The notes: generated by a model from the letters alone, not told the origin. A stretch of 64,000 nt of DNA from Megaleporinus macrocephalus (GCA_021613375.1 CM038711.1:19267694-19331693); one strand, 5' to 3'. Numbered from the stretch's first letter, positions 12,290 to 29,030 are shown. Numbers and translations: made by a program.

Positions 12290-12870
12290 ACAGTACAGAC
12301 TACCCCTCTGTTACCTTAAGCTCTAGTCAAAATAGCCATTTATTATTCAGCATTAGAAACCACAGGAAACAAATATTTAACGGTAAACGGCTAAATATAA
12401 TATCAAAATTGCCCATATTTAATGTGACCACTCTTTTCCTTAATGACAGCTTCTATTCTTTTCAGAGAACCTAGTTCTAGTTTTTCAAAAAAATCTGCAG
12501 AAGTATTTTACCACACACTGGGAGTTCAGCCTTGGAAACTTTTTGCATTTTCTGCTTCTCACAAAATACCAATTACAAGTTTACACTCATCATAAAACAT
12601 AAAACTTGATTCCACGTCTCAGTTATCCAGTTTTGGTGTTCTAGAGCAAATTTCCTTTTCTCCAAAACAGCTTCTTTACAGGTAACATCCTATAAGACCC
12701 AAAGGGTTGATTTTTGTTCACAGTGGAAGGATGGAGAGGAAAAACTTTTTCCCATTTTCTCTACATCTGTTAACAATTGTTGACCTCCAGTTTTGGAAAT
12801 CCATTTTTCCTGTTTACTTGCCTTTAAAATTCCTTATTCTTTTTATCTAATGACTACAGAAATACTTCCA
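12290..12870. repeat. Probable degraded DNA-transposon relic
   Basis: Phrases such as aatgtgaccactcttttcct, ttctagagcaaatttcc and gttgacctccagttttgg resemble a dispersed non-coding fish repeat that I recall as Tc1-related. Terminal repeats are not clear and there is no transposase frame. The identification is from memory and weak. Searching the rest of the genome for copies would confirm or reject it. Confidence 0.3.
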
Positions 12871-16258
<3,388 letters not shown>

Positions 16259-16281
16259 ACACACACACACACACACACACA

Positions 16282-16376
<95 letters not shown>
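16259..16376. repeat. Compound AC and TA microsatellite
   Basis: An AC tract (16259-16280) passes through ATATATGTGTG into a TA tract (16291-16376). The compound form suggests expansion of a TA-rich edge of the AC repeat. Confidence 0.95.
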
Positions 16377-16380
<4 letters not shown>

Positions 16381-18899
16381 TGAAACATAAATAATGAGCT
16401 TCAGATTCATAAAATATTACAATCTAGATTAAATATATTTCAGGGACACAGTAGCCATTATGTGGCATCGAGAGGACTCACTTTGGCTTTCCTTGTATAG
16501 CAACAGAAGCTGATGCTTCAGACCTCTAAGAGGCTTGAGAAGCTTAAAAAAGGCTTAGCTGTCCTTCTTGTCCCCTCTATGCTGCACCTCAGTTAAAAAC
16601 CACAAAGGAAAAAACATATATAAGAGGAGCGTGAGGACACTAGAAAACCACTCCTGACTACCTTCATTTTTGCTGAAAACAAACACATTTCCTCTCTTCA
16701 GCCTAAGTATTAATTTGACTTTGACAAACTTTGTGAATTGAAAAAAAGAAAACGCATTAACTAGGATGTTTTTTACTTGAATTAAAAGATTTTTTACAAG
16801 CATTAAAAAACACAATAATAACAGAAAGTTCCTGTGATGACTGCTCTCATTTCAACCAACATGGCATTGATTTAAAAACTCAAACCTTTCCATCCAACCA
16901 CATTTGGAATTTTCTTTCCTGTTTTTAATTCAGCCTGTTTTCTAACATTACCTAGAAAAGAATGGGATGATTTGGGATGTACCTATAAAGAGAGTGTTTG
17001 CCAATGTTGATATCATGTATTTTTTTTTTGCCAGTGGCGATACATAAACATTTAGAAAATAAAGAAATTAGGTCTGTATGTATCTGTATAAGCATTATAC
17101 ATAAATGTGTTTATTTCTGTAACAAGCATATAAATAAAACACAAACATCTTAACCCTATGCCACCTAAGCATTCTTTTTGTTCCAGAAATACAATACATG
17201 AGTAATGAAATATGAGTTTAAAATAGCAATCTTTTTTTAAAGGTATCATCTACTTCAGATTTTTGTTTTTAAATATCATTGTTCTTGATGATAATTGCTT
17301 ATCATCCCACTGAATGGTACAATTTATTGACAATTACTTATATACTTAAATGTTGTGGGGCTCATAAAAGTAACCAATAATTGTGTCAAATAGATATAAA
17401 CGTGTCTACATTGGTGTTTATGTTGTCTATACTATTATACTAACAGAAAAAGAGATGATTCAAAAAACAGCATCTTTAGAGAGATTTTAGCATCCACCTA
17501 CAATAAACATGCAATTATTATGTCCCTGGCCGAAGAGCCAGAAAGGACAACCATGCAATATCATAACTATCCCATAAATAACTGATTTAACTGTGTTTGG
17601 GAGCACATAACAACTTATGATGAAACAATTTTGGAAACAGAGGCTGATCCTGAAGGCTTTGCGCTAATCCCTCCCCTGGATGCAGGCTTAACCAAACAGC
17701 AAGTTTGTGACAGGCTCAAATAGCAACTCAGTGCTGGGATACTTCATTCAGCTTAAGCCAACTTATCAAGCACATTCAAAGCACATCCATTGAGCCGTGT
17801 GGATGGGACTTTTCAGCAGATCTATTAGAAACCACTCTTATCTGTATTTAGCATATGCCATGTATGTCTGCATTGCCAGCTTTAGGCGGATTCACTCTCC
17901 AAAACACCTCCAGCCATTCTCGAGCTGAGCCTGCCGATAACATTCTGAAACTTCCTCGGACAAGCAGGTTTAACATCTCAATAACTTCATTCCTTGCCTT
18001 CCCTATCTGCTTATTTATTTATTATCATCTCAATGTCTACAGTGTTGGGACTGTGAATGCCATGTAATTTGCTTTGTTGCTTCTCCAAATGGAATGTATT
18101 TATTTTGAAAGCAAATGGTGCTATCTGCTTTTCTCTGCTACCCTTTCTCCCCATTCAGTATATTCCGAATCCAGGGAACGTGATAATGTACAGTAAGTGG
18201 TCGGCTGAAACAGAAAATTACATGCTGTTCTGTGACTGTGTAATGCACATCATTACATACTGAGCATGTGGGCTTAATACAGTGTGTTCAGCTGGACTGA
18301 ATATTTCACATAAAAAAACGGCAGACTACATCATATAGATTTATCGAATCATAAGTAGTGACAAAAAACGGGAAGAAAGTTTCTTCTGCACACAATGTTC
18401 TTGGACTACGTACGGACTGCAAATCACATATCGTGCAGCTCAAGAGCAATTTGTACACTGACAGCATGTATACAAACAACTCAGAGTCTTCAGTAAAGCT
18501 ACGGAAGCTCTGGTGGACAACTGCAGTCCTAAAAACAAAGCAGGTAGGTAATCAAATCTAACCAGCTAATATGCCAGAGATGGAGTACATCAGCACTACA
18601 AAACCTGGAAAGTGTCCAGGAGTAAGCCTGCTGGTGCACCATGGTGGAAAATCGTTCAGAGAGAGATGTGTTCAAGCTGAAGTGGTGAGGTTGGGAGTTT
18701 AAAACGCAGTGCTGCCCTGAGCAAATTCATAATCAGTTTACTGGGCCCCCAGTCAGTCGCACACAGGCCCCATCCTTTGCGCCAATCCATTTGCCTTAAT
18801 ACAAAGTTTGGCACAGAACCATCTGACTCACAAACTAATAAAAATGTCATTAGTCTGCTAATAACTGTAATTTGATACGATTATAAATTATAACATTTT
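16377..18899. other. Non-coding spacer, no gene seen
   Basis: AT-rich with GC-mixed islands at about 17640-17960 and 18560-18800. A CAG|GTAGGT donor-like sequence lies near 18541, at the end of a short open frame, but no matching acceptor is evident. I therefore do not call an exon. Confidence 0.5.
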
Positions 18900-19870
18900 T
18901 TTCTTCCCTCCTATCGGCGCCTCGGTATTAGAAATGACAAAAAGGAAGACGGAAAGTCTCTCCGATGCCAAAACATCGGAACCTAGTCGCAATAAATAAA
19001 TAAATAAATAAACAAATAAATAAATAAATGGCGGAACAATACACAGCAGCTCCAACTTCATAATTACCAGCACACGTGTGAAGCAAAGAAGGCAATACAA
19101 TCAGAAAAAAAAACAACATTGTTGGGCCTTGACATAAATCAATAGGCTAAATAAAACAATAAATAAAAACTAAATTAATAGAAATGGTCAGTTCTTTAGT
19201 TCAGTATTGGTACAGGGCAGTTTTTGTACCATTACCTTGTATATGTCGTTCAGCTGTACAGGTAATGACAGGAACGAGGTAACGGTTTAATTTTGAAAAA
19301 CAGGCGCGCGCAGCCGGAAATGGCCTGTTAATCGCTTCTAGATTTTTCCCCGTCTGAAAAATGTTTAAAGGTCTCTGAAAATGGCTTCTTGATTATTTAT
19401 AATGTCAAAAATATATTGTTTGTGTTTATAAGGAAATCTGGTTCAATGGGGGAGCAGTAGGACCAACCCTAACCTAAGTCTGTTTACTGCTCTAGCTTAC
19501 GTTAACTGTTTAGCCTTTTTTAAATACAGGCACCATGAACACCGCCGCATGTTTTGTTGTTTTTATGATGTAAAATCCGTTGTTCGTTTGCTGTAGGCAA
19601 CAGCAGAGGCCAGTTTTAAGACAAGAAAGCCCACCTGTTAGAACCGAAGCCCATGGCGCTGCGTGAAGGTCGGTTACGAAGCGCGCTTGGAAAATTAGCA
19701 TTAACGCTAACTTTTGCTGTTTGTCATACCGCAGTTGTTGCTGTAAAACCAGTCTGTGGTATTTTACATGTTCAGTATTCGTCTACCGAACGCACTTCAG
19801 TGCTTATTTCCTCTGCTAACAGGGCTGTTTGTTGTTTCACTGAGCAGGCTCAACTGAAGAGCTTAAAATG
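18900..19870. promoter_or_regulatory. CpG-enriched, promoter-like stretch
   Basis: CpG dinucleotides cluster at about 18913-18991, 19265-19345 and 19644-19720, against very CpG-poor neighbours. At 19303-19321, GGCGCGCGCAGCCGGAAAT joins an NRF1-like GC-rich core to an ETS/GABPA-like CCGGAAAT. The ATG at 19653 has a good context (gcccATGGcg) and opens a 72-codon plus-strand frame without a recognisable domain. The mix fits an unannotated start site, perhaps of a non-coding RNA. There is no transcript evidence and the island is small and broken by a TAAA repeat. Confidence 0.3.
18990..19029. repeat. AAAT tetranucleotide microsatellite
   Basis: About ten units of AATA/TAAA with one AAC variant. 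It lies inside the CpG-enriched stretch. Confidence 0.9.
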
Positions 19871-20914
19871 ACTGATAAAATGAAGATATTTATCCCCCTT
19901 CTGATGGGAAAAATCTAATTATTAACAAATAGTTAAACAAGACTTATTCCCTCATCACGTATTTCAAAAATAACACATCGAAAATACATTTCTGTGGGGG
20001 AAATAATAAGTCGTAAAGTCAGGCATGTGCGGGCAAACACGTCTCTAATTCCTCTCTCTCTCTGTGTGATATTGGTACAGGGGCTTTGCCTCTGGAGCTG
20101 CTGCTAAAGAAGCGGCGAGCAGCTCATGCTGCACAATGAACTGAGCTTCCAGACCCCAGAAACAGCAGCATCCTCTCATACCTGTTGAGAAGTCTTTCAT
20201 CCTTAATGGGCTCATTAGCCACATTGTTAATTGAGTGCTATTCAGGGCAACATCAAAGCAAATAATAAGAGCATGCAGCTCCTTTATTTATTTTTGGCAA
20301 ATAAGAGACCCAACAGAGCTCTAAATGCAGCTTTCATGGGGGTGTATGTTGAAGGAGACTTATTAGTTTTAGGCTTTATTGTGTCATTATATTTTAAAGA
20401 TTAGGCACAATCATGTTTTCTTCACTGTTGTTGTGTTGCTTTTTCAGCTCTGAAGAACTTCTCTCATGTCCTTCTCGATCCTGTGCACAGAGGAGAAGGG
20501 AGGGATCTTCACAAGGGGGGATCCGAAGCAGGATGGGTCACGGGAGGAAGGGAATAGCTGAGGAAATTATTCTGTTTACACAAAAGTTTTGCAAGATCGT
20601 CAAAAGTAGGATATCCAGCAAAGTATGATGGTCACAATACACTGAAAGAGAGATTGTTGTTGTGATTGGTAGTATAGTAGTGGTGATGGTCACAATCCAC
20701 GCAGCATTAGTATTTACATCACTAATGAGTTGGTTACAGCACATACTATGCCTACAATATCCTTGCTAAGGTCAGTCAGGTGTTACAGATATTAATTTTC
20801 AAAAAGAAAAGCTGCAGTCATAGCATTAACGAAGATGAAGATGCTGATTTAGCAAAACAGAATGCAGAATAAGTAAGAACAACCCAGATTAATTAGAAAT
20901 TTTAATCAAATAAT
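19871..20914. other. Non-coding spacer with acceptor-like site
   Basis: A strong acceptor-like pyrimidine tract ending TTTTTCAG lies near 20447, followed by an open frame to 20628. No downstream donor in phase was found, so no exon is called. The patch at 20070-20340 is GC-mixed and may be regulatory. Confidence 0.4.
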
Positions 20915-21006
20915 AAAATGAATAATAATAAAAAGTATCACAATAATAATAATATCCCTACCTAACCAAAGCAATAACAAAAACAACAACATAATAATAA
21001 TGACAA

Positions 21007-21082
<76 letters not shown>

Positions 21083-21116
21083 AATAACAATAATAATAAT
21101 AATGCTAATAATAATA
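20915..21116. repeat. ATT/AAT trinucleotide array with inverted arms
   Basis: Scattered AAT and AAC units lead into an uninterrupted ATT tract (about 21007-21080) followed immediately by AAT/AAC units (21079-21115). The ATT and AAT arms are reverse complements and can fold into a hairpin. Both strands therefore carry Ile/Leu/Asn-type frames that are not genes. Confidence 0.9.
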
Positions 21117-23190
21117 CATTGTAGTATTATAAATTATTAAAATACTGTCGGACAAATTTAGTATTACCTTTTTTTGCCATGGATTTTCTATCAGCTTACT
21201 GTTTTCCCTAGTGGTGCAATATTAGATGGTAATGGGATGGGAAAATTGAGGCTAACTCATTGGATTTAAATTTATCAGCATGTGTTCAGAGGTAATAAGC
21301 TGTCACGTATAAAATGAAGATTTGTATTTAGATATATGATAGGGAGAAATAACGAATAGGCAAAATAGATGAAGCTGCTCTGCTGCTAAATATGTTATTC
21401 AGAACCAACAGACCAGGAACAGCATTGTGATAATGAAGATTATGATTGCAGATATTATTTTTGGATGAATGTGTGGATATATAGTCTCGGAGACTGTGCT
21501 GTCAGGAGCAGTCAGTGAAAGAGTTAATTGTTTTTTTTTCTTTCTTTCTTCATGTTGATAAAAAGACACTGGATTGTGTGAAAACATCAAACTTTTTAAT
21601 GAAGGAAACCTAATTAGGATCAAGAGTAGTGTGCTTACATGGAAAGCTGATCAAACCCTAGCCCAGTGAACCAGAGAGAGTGCTGCAAAGGGAGCTTGCT
21701 GACTTTCTTCCCCGGGGGGAGGCAGCCTGGCTTTTACTAGAAAGCACAAAGGGGGAAAAGTTAATTTGCACTGCCATGTGTTCAGTGCTACAACTCAATC
21801 CTCTTTCCCTCCCTGAACAACTACATGAACTGCTTTATCATCTTTTAAAAATAATACTAATATAACAATAATAATATTAACAATAATAATAGTAACAAAA
21901 ATAACAATAAGTAGTAGCAGCAGGAGAAGAATTAGAAAGATAAGTATGGTTGTGTTTTTTTTATTACAATATGTTTTAAAACAATTATGATTTGAATATT
22001 TCATAGTTACACTTTTAATAGCATTCATTTATTTTTATAGTATTAAAAATCAATACAACATTACATGTCAGAAATGAAACGTTGTAATGCTGATGCAAAA
22101 TATTTTCCTAATCTCACTTTAGAAAACTCTGTATCTCTAAATCCCAACTCAATAAACTAATACATAAAAAATTAAAAAGTTGTAAATAATGAATGAATGG
22201 GTAATGAATGATTTATTAATTTCCAGAGGCTTTGTTGTGCTTAAGATGAAAAAGATCTCATTACTAGGATATCCAAAAAGCCATTTAGTATGATTATTTT
22301 GTCTGAGCAATTATATAAGATTTACATTATTGATATGTTGTCATAAACAGTTATGACTCTTATCAGAAATGTGTCTGTGTTATTAATCTGTCTTGTCTGA
22401 TTTGGATAAATCATTTTTAAAGTTTAAAGTATTTCGTTTTTAAAACGCTACAGTATTATACATATATTTAATTACAAAATTGAATCCAAGCACTGTCATG
22501 CATGCACAGGTGCACACACAAAACTGAATGAATGAATCAAAATTAAATATTATCTTTTTAAAATATTTGTAAAATCATATGTTGCTTTACAGTCCAGCTA
22601 TTTGTATGCAATAAATCTTAAGATCTCTTCAGTGTAAGGTCTGTTAAGATTGTCTTTATCTATGCACTTATTTTGTTATAAATAATTTAAATAAATAATA
22701 GTAGTAATCTATGGATAAAAAATATAAATACTGCTGCTGCTACTACTATTAATAATAATTAAAAAAAATTAAATATACTGCATTCTGCTGTCGGTTTTTA
22801 AAGAGCTATTTTTAATCATGATGCTTTTGAATTCCTAAACATAGATGGCTATTTGTCTGCATAGTGGTTGGTATTTTCCTTGTGTTTTAAAAAAAAACAT
22901 ATTAAAAATATGTAAAGTAAAAATATTTACTTTAAGTAATTAAGAATTTTATTTTAATGTAAGTTTAGCTTGTGGTGACATTTGGAACAATGTCACTTTA
23001 AAAAAATGTCACAAATGTAGTTTTTGCGTAGTTTTGCTTTTTTTCCCCCTCTTTTTTTCATTTTTGTTATTTATTTTGCAAGATTGTGAAATGGAGCCTT
23101 TCTGGTATAAGATACTAAAAAGGGAGGGTCTCTCTTTCAGTTTGTTAATAATGGTATTTAAGAGTATTTAGTGCAGGTAGGGGGTGGGGT
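21117..23190. other. AT-rich spacer with degenerate AAT tract
   Basis: A degenerate AAT/AAC region lies at 21844-21912. The remainder is strongly AT-rich with no exon-like segment, RNA gene or recognisable transposon. Confidence 0.55.
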
Positions 23191-23640
23191 GTCTAATTTG
23201 CATACAATTTTGTGGGGGAAAAAAAATCTTATCTTCCTAGAAATAACATCACATTTTGTGTGGTGCCAGTGTATGAAGGTCTGGTTTTAATATAAATCTC
23301 ACATTCAGAAGGGGGAGATGGGAGCAGATACCTTCTTTCTTTTGACCCACTCTGTGTAAACAGGCAATGACATGAAGAAAAGTATATTAAAAAACCCCAG
23401 CGTGGCTGCTGGACTGGGCGTCTGATGCCTGTCAAATCATTAAAAAAGAGAGGTGGCGTTATCAATTGCAGGGGATCAGCGATAGTGGTGGCACATGGCT
23501 GTGATGGGGTATGTCTTCCACGGGGGCACTCTAGGGGCCTTTTGTGAATTTATAAAGCGAGATAAAATCGGCTTCATATTTCGCCACCAAATCACTTGAT
23601 GAAAGCGGCATGGGAGAGAGAATTACATGGTGGGAGTTTT
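23191..23640. promoter_or_regulatory. Candidate regulatory block with POU octamer
   Basis: A perfect ATTTGCAT octamer lies at 23196-23203. GC-mixed sequence to about 23640 includes GTGGGAGCAG-type and AATCACTTGATG words. It contrasts with the very AT-rich DNA upstream. Enhancer function is inferred from motif and composition only. Confidence 0.2.
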
Positions 23641-25363
23641 GTCACCAGTCTCATAGGCTCCAAGGTTTGGCATGAGAGAAAAGGGGGGAGAGAGGAAGTA
23701 AGATCGAGAGAGAGAGGGAAGGTAATGAGAAAAAGCCAAGCTGAAGGTTTGCTCTATTTAATAAGTCATCACACTGCTATCTCTTGTTACCTGCGGCGTG
23801 TTCAGCTTGTATGAAAGTGCAATGCGGTCTGCACTGTCAAACTTCTGCTCAGGATAATACTATCTCCTTAATATCTTCCCCTAAAGTTTGTACTGCTAGA
23901 CAGGGCTCCCACTTATTCCCATCCACAGACACTATTACGCAGCCTCCTCTGATATTAATAATCTGAACGAAGTCTGTAAAAAATTGAGATGGTGTTCAGC
24001 TCTCTTTCTTCTCCAGAAATGTGTGATCGCAATTAAGATAGGAGTCTTAACACAATATGAAAATTAGTGGAATCTAGGTCTGGATAATTACATACAGAGT
24101 GCTGTGGTAAAATGCTCTGCCTGGATCACACACCAACAAACCAATCCGGCAGACAGGAGGATAAAAAAGCAAGGCTGTCCTGTCCTCGGGATACAGGGAA
24201 TGATACTTGGCACTATCATTTCTTTCTGCATTTCATATGAGTTCATCTCAGAGCTCATCAAACAATTTCTGCCGTCTCCACCAAGCCTTTATTCTTGCCT
24301 TCCTGAGGTTTTATTCCTCCTCCTAAACTGCACACATGCACAAATACGGCAGCCTGAAGGCAAACGAGTTTTAATGTGTTGGAGATGATGAATGAGAAAA
24401 AGCTGATTCTTTGGCAGCCAGAGAGCTTCTAGGAGCCTTGTGGCTCTCGTTTGATCCGGGCAGTTAAAGCAAAGAAAGAAATAAATGAGACAGAAGAGGG
24501 GAAAAAAACTTGAAGCAATACCTTAGACAGCTCTGGTCTATTGCTCAACGAGCAAAAGCACAAAGCTTGTGACAAGCTTTTTGGTTCATGACAGCAGAAC
24601 GCAAATGCAAAAATATTACCTGGTAATTTACTTTCATTCGTTGTATGCATAAAATATAAGGACCATTACTGTGTTTTAGCATTCTAGCTCATGGACTGAG
24701 TGGTGGACAGATATATATATTTTGCCTGAGCAGTAGCTAACGGAGATGCCTGCTCAAACAGACAGTACAGTCTCCTGCTCCTATCAGCAAGCCCTCACTC
24801 AGAGGGGATTTTTGGAGCGTGTGGAGTTTTTAACATGGAAATTGGCTTTGAACCCCATCTGCACAGGTCGGCACATCTTCGGGTGAGGCACTGCTACTGC
24901 TGACAGGGAAAATGAACCATCAATTCCTTATAATATGGCCTGATTATCATCCTACTTACCCCCTGCAAATTCCAACTTAGAGCAATTCAGTGCCATCTAG
25001 GAAATGGTGTAACCCCAGAAAAGATGTGACCCCCACATCGATGTGCCTTTTAACCAAAAGGAGAGATATCTGTCTGTGACCATTTCAAACATAAATAAAC
25101 ACGTTAACACATTGACTGGGAAAGCGACTTGGATCGCTTAAGATAGCAGCATTTTTAACATCTCACAGCTTTCAGAAAAGGCAATATTTTTTATCACCTT
25201 TTTCCTTTAATGTTTTCAGTACCGAAAACAAAAAAATTTGTTAGTACAAAACTTGGCGATTTAAAATTAATCACAGAAGCAATGACCAGAATAATACCAG
25301 CAACTTTGAATAAGTTCAGCTTAAATTCACATGTCAAAATGCAGAATTCAAAACAGCTCCTAC
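23641..25363. other. Non-coding spacer, no gene seen
   Basis: Mixed composition with an AG-rich run near 23670-23730. Open frames at 24104-24388 and 24429-24650 lack domain similarity and paired splice sites. Positions 24700-25100 are GC-mixed and could hold regulatory elements. Confidence 0.45.
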
Positions 25364-25420
25364 CTTTGTAGCCCTGACGCTTTCATCAAATTAACTAGGA
25401 CTTCTATGGTTACCTCCCCC
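25364..25420 (-). other. 57-bp exon-like segment
   Basis: On the minus strand an excellent acceptor, with a long pyrimidine tract ending tttttttttcag, is followed by 57 bp and an AAAG|gtagga donor. One frame is open and reads GEVTIEVLVNLMKASGLQ. The length is divisible by three, as for a symmetrical cassette exon. I do not recognise the peptide, and chance pairs of splice-like signals are common in T-rich DNA. Confidence 0.25.
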
Positions 25421-26027
25421 CTGAAAAAAAAACACAAAAGGAAAAAAGTAGCTGACTGTGAGCTTGACAAGTCAAATTTTGTGCTGATGTATAGCACTCT
25501 ATGTGTGTAATGTGAGTGTTCAGCAACTTTTGCGCACAGGGGCCTGTCTGCAAGTCTGCCGTGGGATGTCTTTATTTGATAGGATTTTGTTTTTTTGTGT
25601 TGTTTCCTTGGGCCTGTCCAGCCTGCTTGTGTCCCTTTCACCCGGCCAGGCAGCTGGGGCCTGACCTCTAAGATCTACCCCCTCAAACAGGGCTCCTTTC
25701 AGGGCCTTGCCAGGCCCTCCCCCTCCCCTCCCACCAGCAACATCCCATTCACCCCCAGAGATAACTTTATTCATCTTGTGCATCATTGTATCCAGTTGAA
25801 TGAGGGAACTATGCAGACACTCTAGTGAATTGAACAAGTGTGTGGGGACTGGGGAAAGGGAGTTGTTTTTTTGGGGGGGTTAGTGTCTTAACGTCTTAAT
25901 TTAAATTGAGGGAACAAACCCAGAAACCCAAGTTGAATTAGCTCTCAGTTCAGTCTTATGTGAAGATCAATTCACTGGCTCTGTAGTGTTTAATTACATC
26001 CCATATAAAAATAAACAATAGAACAAC
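25421..26027. other. Non-coding, GC-mixed patch
   Basis: The stretch includes a C-rich block (25660-25760) that yields overlapping frames on both strands without recognisable content. I see no gene. Confidence 0.5.

Positions 26028-26087
<60 letters not shown>
26028..26087. repeat. Compound AT and GT microsatellite
   Basis: An AT tract (26028-26052) passes into a GT tract (26053-26087). The minus-strand Thr-His and Ile-Tyr frame across it is an artefact. Confidence 0.95.
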
Positions 26088-26088
<1 letters not shown>

Positions 26089-26386
26089 TTTTTTTCAACA
26101 AAACAACAAAAGTAGTGGCTACTATAAAATTCTACCTTGTTTTTCCATCTGTGAGAATCGCTGCATTCCTCTCTCATTTTGTCATCAGAGAATAGACCAG
26201 AGGTGTCTCAACTGTGTTTGATTTGCCTGCTGTGAGGTTGGCAGGGACAGTTGGGCTTATTCTCTTGCCCGCCTCCACCCAAGTCGCCCGGACCACCCTG
26301 CTTTCCTCTCATCATTCATATTCAAACCAAGGCCTCTTGACAAGTCTGCTGATCTCACTCAATGTTTTGTGATATGGACAATACTG

Positions 26387-26390
<4 letters not shown>

Positions 26391-26457
<67 letters not shown>
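26391..26457. repeat. CT dinucleotide microsatellite
   Basis: About 60 bp of pure CT, then GTCTCTCC. The polypurine/polypyrimidine strand bias allows triplex formation. Confidence 0.95.
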
Positions 26458-29030
26458 CGTGGAGAGGAAAATGCTGAGGGGTGTCACACTCCTCTGAGCT
26501 CAGCAGTGTGAGATTGTGGCAAAGCAGAAGTGCAGGATTGCTCCCCTCTGTGAGATACCTGCTAGTAGCGGTGGCTGCCTCCCTCTCAGCCCCAGCAAAA
26601 GATAGTCTAATGAGGCAGATAAGCAGATGCCAGCAGCTTCCTTACTATGGCCTACTGCTGCTCCCCACACTGCAGTCTAATGATTTATTATCTATATGCT
26701 GACAAACTCAGAGGAACTATGGAAAGTTTGGTAGGGTGAGTTCCTTCCGAATAATGTTAGATAAGCTAGTTTCTAAAAGACATGAAAGCCAGAAAAGCAA
26801 TGAGAAAACAAAAAAGTTAACTCTAAATATTTCCTAATAGATGTTATGCTGCTGTATGAGTATATCTTGGTTTGTGTTTGAAATATTTTTAAACATCTTT
26901 CATAAACATAGTCAAGTTAGCATGGCAAATTTGTTCGCACTATCAGCTGGGGGATTTGGGCTAACCCAAAAGAGAGAAGTTTATACATTAGCGCTGTAGT
27001 TGCAAAACACTGTTGATATTCAAATGATTATTGTGCAAAATCTGGGATAAGCTTCAGTGTGAGAGCCCCTCTAAGTGCCTACAACTATTGCTAATTCCCC
27101 TCACTATTGTGGGTCACACAAAGGCCTTAATCCCGTTTCACTTTTGCAGAAAGCTAGAGCTATTTTCCCTCTCATAAACCAACAACACTCCCCCTGGCCC
27201 AGCCTGAGAGGCTCAGAGAAAGGGAGCTATGTGTGTATACTTCAAGGCTTTTTTTGTGTTACTTGGCCAGTGCTCTGCATAAACTTTTAAGTGGTCCCAG
27301 CAGGCCTCAAACACCTTTCGGCAGAAAAATAAGCCATCCTGGACAGTCAGAGAAAAAGGAGAGAACGAGCCAAAACACTTTAAAACTAGATTTTGGTTAG
27401 GAGCATGCAGGAGAGAAGCACACTGGGTGTGGAATAGCTTTGGTTTGGTTTGGATCTATCTATTTATTTATTTATTTATTTTTGGACTAGACTTCACATA
27501 CTGGTAAACTCTTTTTCCCTCTTTGACAGTTGAGTAGCGGGCCTCTTTGTATATGTCGCAAATCCTGCAATACATTATTTATAACTTGGTTGTGTGGTAT
27601 CAACGCGACAGAATTAGGCCGAGATTTACCCATTAGGCTTTGTGGTTTGGCACCAGTCAGTGTAGGAACATGTGAAGATGCAGTCATTCTAAACAGCGCA
27701 TTTGTCTTCATCAACATAAACTCTGTCACTCCATTCCTCTTCCAGCTCTTAAACAAGACGCTCTGTTAATTCTTCAGGGAGCCAAAACGTGTAACTAGGT
27801 CAACAATTGCACTTGATTTTTTTTCGTCAGTAAAATCAGTGAAATAAAGACATGAACGCTTCTTCCAAATAAACCTCACAGCAATGCAAACTCATTTTCA
27901 AGGACATTATGCCTTATGGTGTTTACCATGTAAGAGTCAAAAACATACTTGTTTTCCAAGAAATTGCGTTTCTTTCTTTCTTTATTTCTAAAGGATTTGG
28001 TTCTCACTTTAAGGGAATGACAAAAAGCCTGAAAGCGCAGGAGGCTCGGAGGTCTTCGATGCAGGGCTTGCATGCTGCTTAAAGTTCCCCTAGAATGTGT
28101 GTGGGAATGTACAATACTGAGTCGTGCTTTAAGGCTGTCACACTGTGCCAAGCCCATTCTCTAATAAGCAAGTGATGGCTTTATTCGGCCTTTGCGCCGT
28201 GCAGCGCGTGAGAACGCATGTCAGCGTGTGGCCTGTGTTCACTCATGTTACAGGTGTGAGGCGGCAGTTTGCTTGTTTTAACGGGTAAGGAGGAGGAGTG
28301 GATTCCATTGTTCAATAAACAGACATCAGCTGGAAACTGACAATTGTGGGATTAGCTTCTATTTTTATTTCACCTAATAGCTCACTATGTGTTCCTGTCA
28401 GTCATGCGTAAAGAGTTTTTCACTGTAGCTAGAGGCTGAATCATTCCTCAGAAACACATGGGCTGCATGGCTTTGGGTCAGTTCAGTAGGGTAGGAAATT
28501 GCTGCATTGTTCTATTGAGTCTAGCAATCTATCTAGCAAATTTAACTGATTTTCATAACTTTTTTGCATACATTGATGCCATCAAGAGTATGAATTGTAA
28601 TTATGTATGGACTTTATTATAATTCTGGAATCTTGTGTAATTTTTATTTTTTGAAAGGCATAAATGTTACGCCTCCTTTAAGTTTATTGTCTTCAAGTAC
28701 AATGCTCTCCTTTTTTTCTCAGTTTGATGTCTTGGTAACTCCATAATCCTACTTTATCAAAAGGGGTGAGAAAATCAATTTTATCATTCTGTGCCTCACA
28801 CTGACTTGCATTCTCACACGCTGCACAGCGCAAAGGCTGATTCTATGATATGCATACAGTAGTGGTTCCCGAAGAACAGTCCATGGGTAATTAGCAGTGT
28901 TGCATCTCATGACTGAATCAAAATGTTGTGTTTAAAAACATAAATGAAGCATTTGCTCTCAATCTTTCAGTGACTATTTGTTAGTGTTTCCACTTTCATA
29001 TTTTTTGTTTATATAATATATAATATATAT
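26458..29030. other. Non-coding spacer, small TTTA repeat
   Basis: No supported gene. A short TTTA tract lies at 27459-27482. GC-mixed patches at 27000-27420 and 28000-28300 look like ordinary intergenic or possible conserved sequence. Confidence 0.5.

Noticed and set aside
18358..18561. Short frame ending at a CAG|GTAGGT donor-like site
   Set aside because: No convincing acceptor lies upstream and the frame has no recognisable content.
20437..20628. Possible exon after a strong acceptor-like tract
   Set aside because: No suitable donor follows in the open frame, and T-rich acceptor-like sequences are common here.
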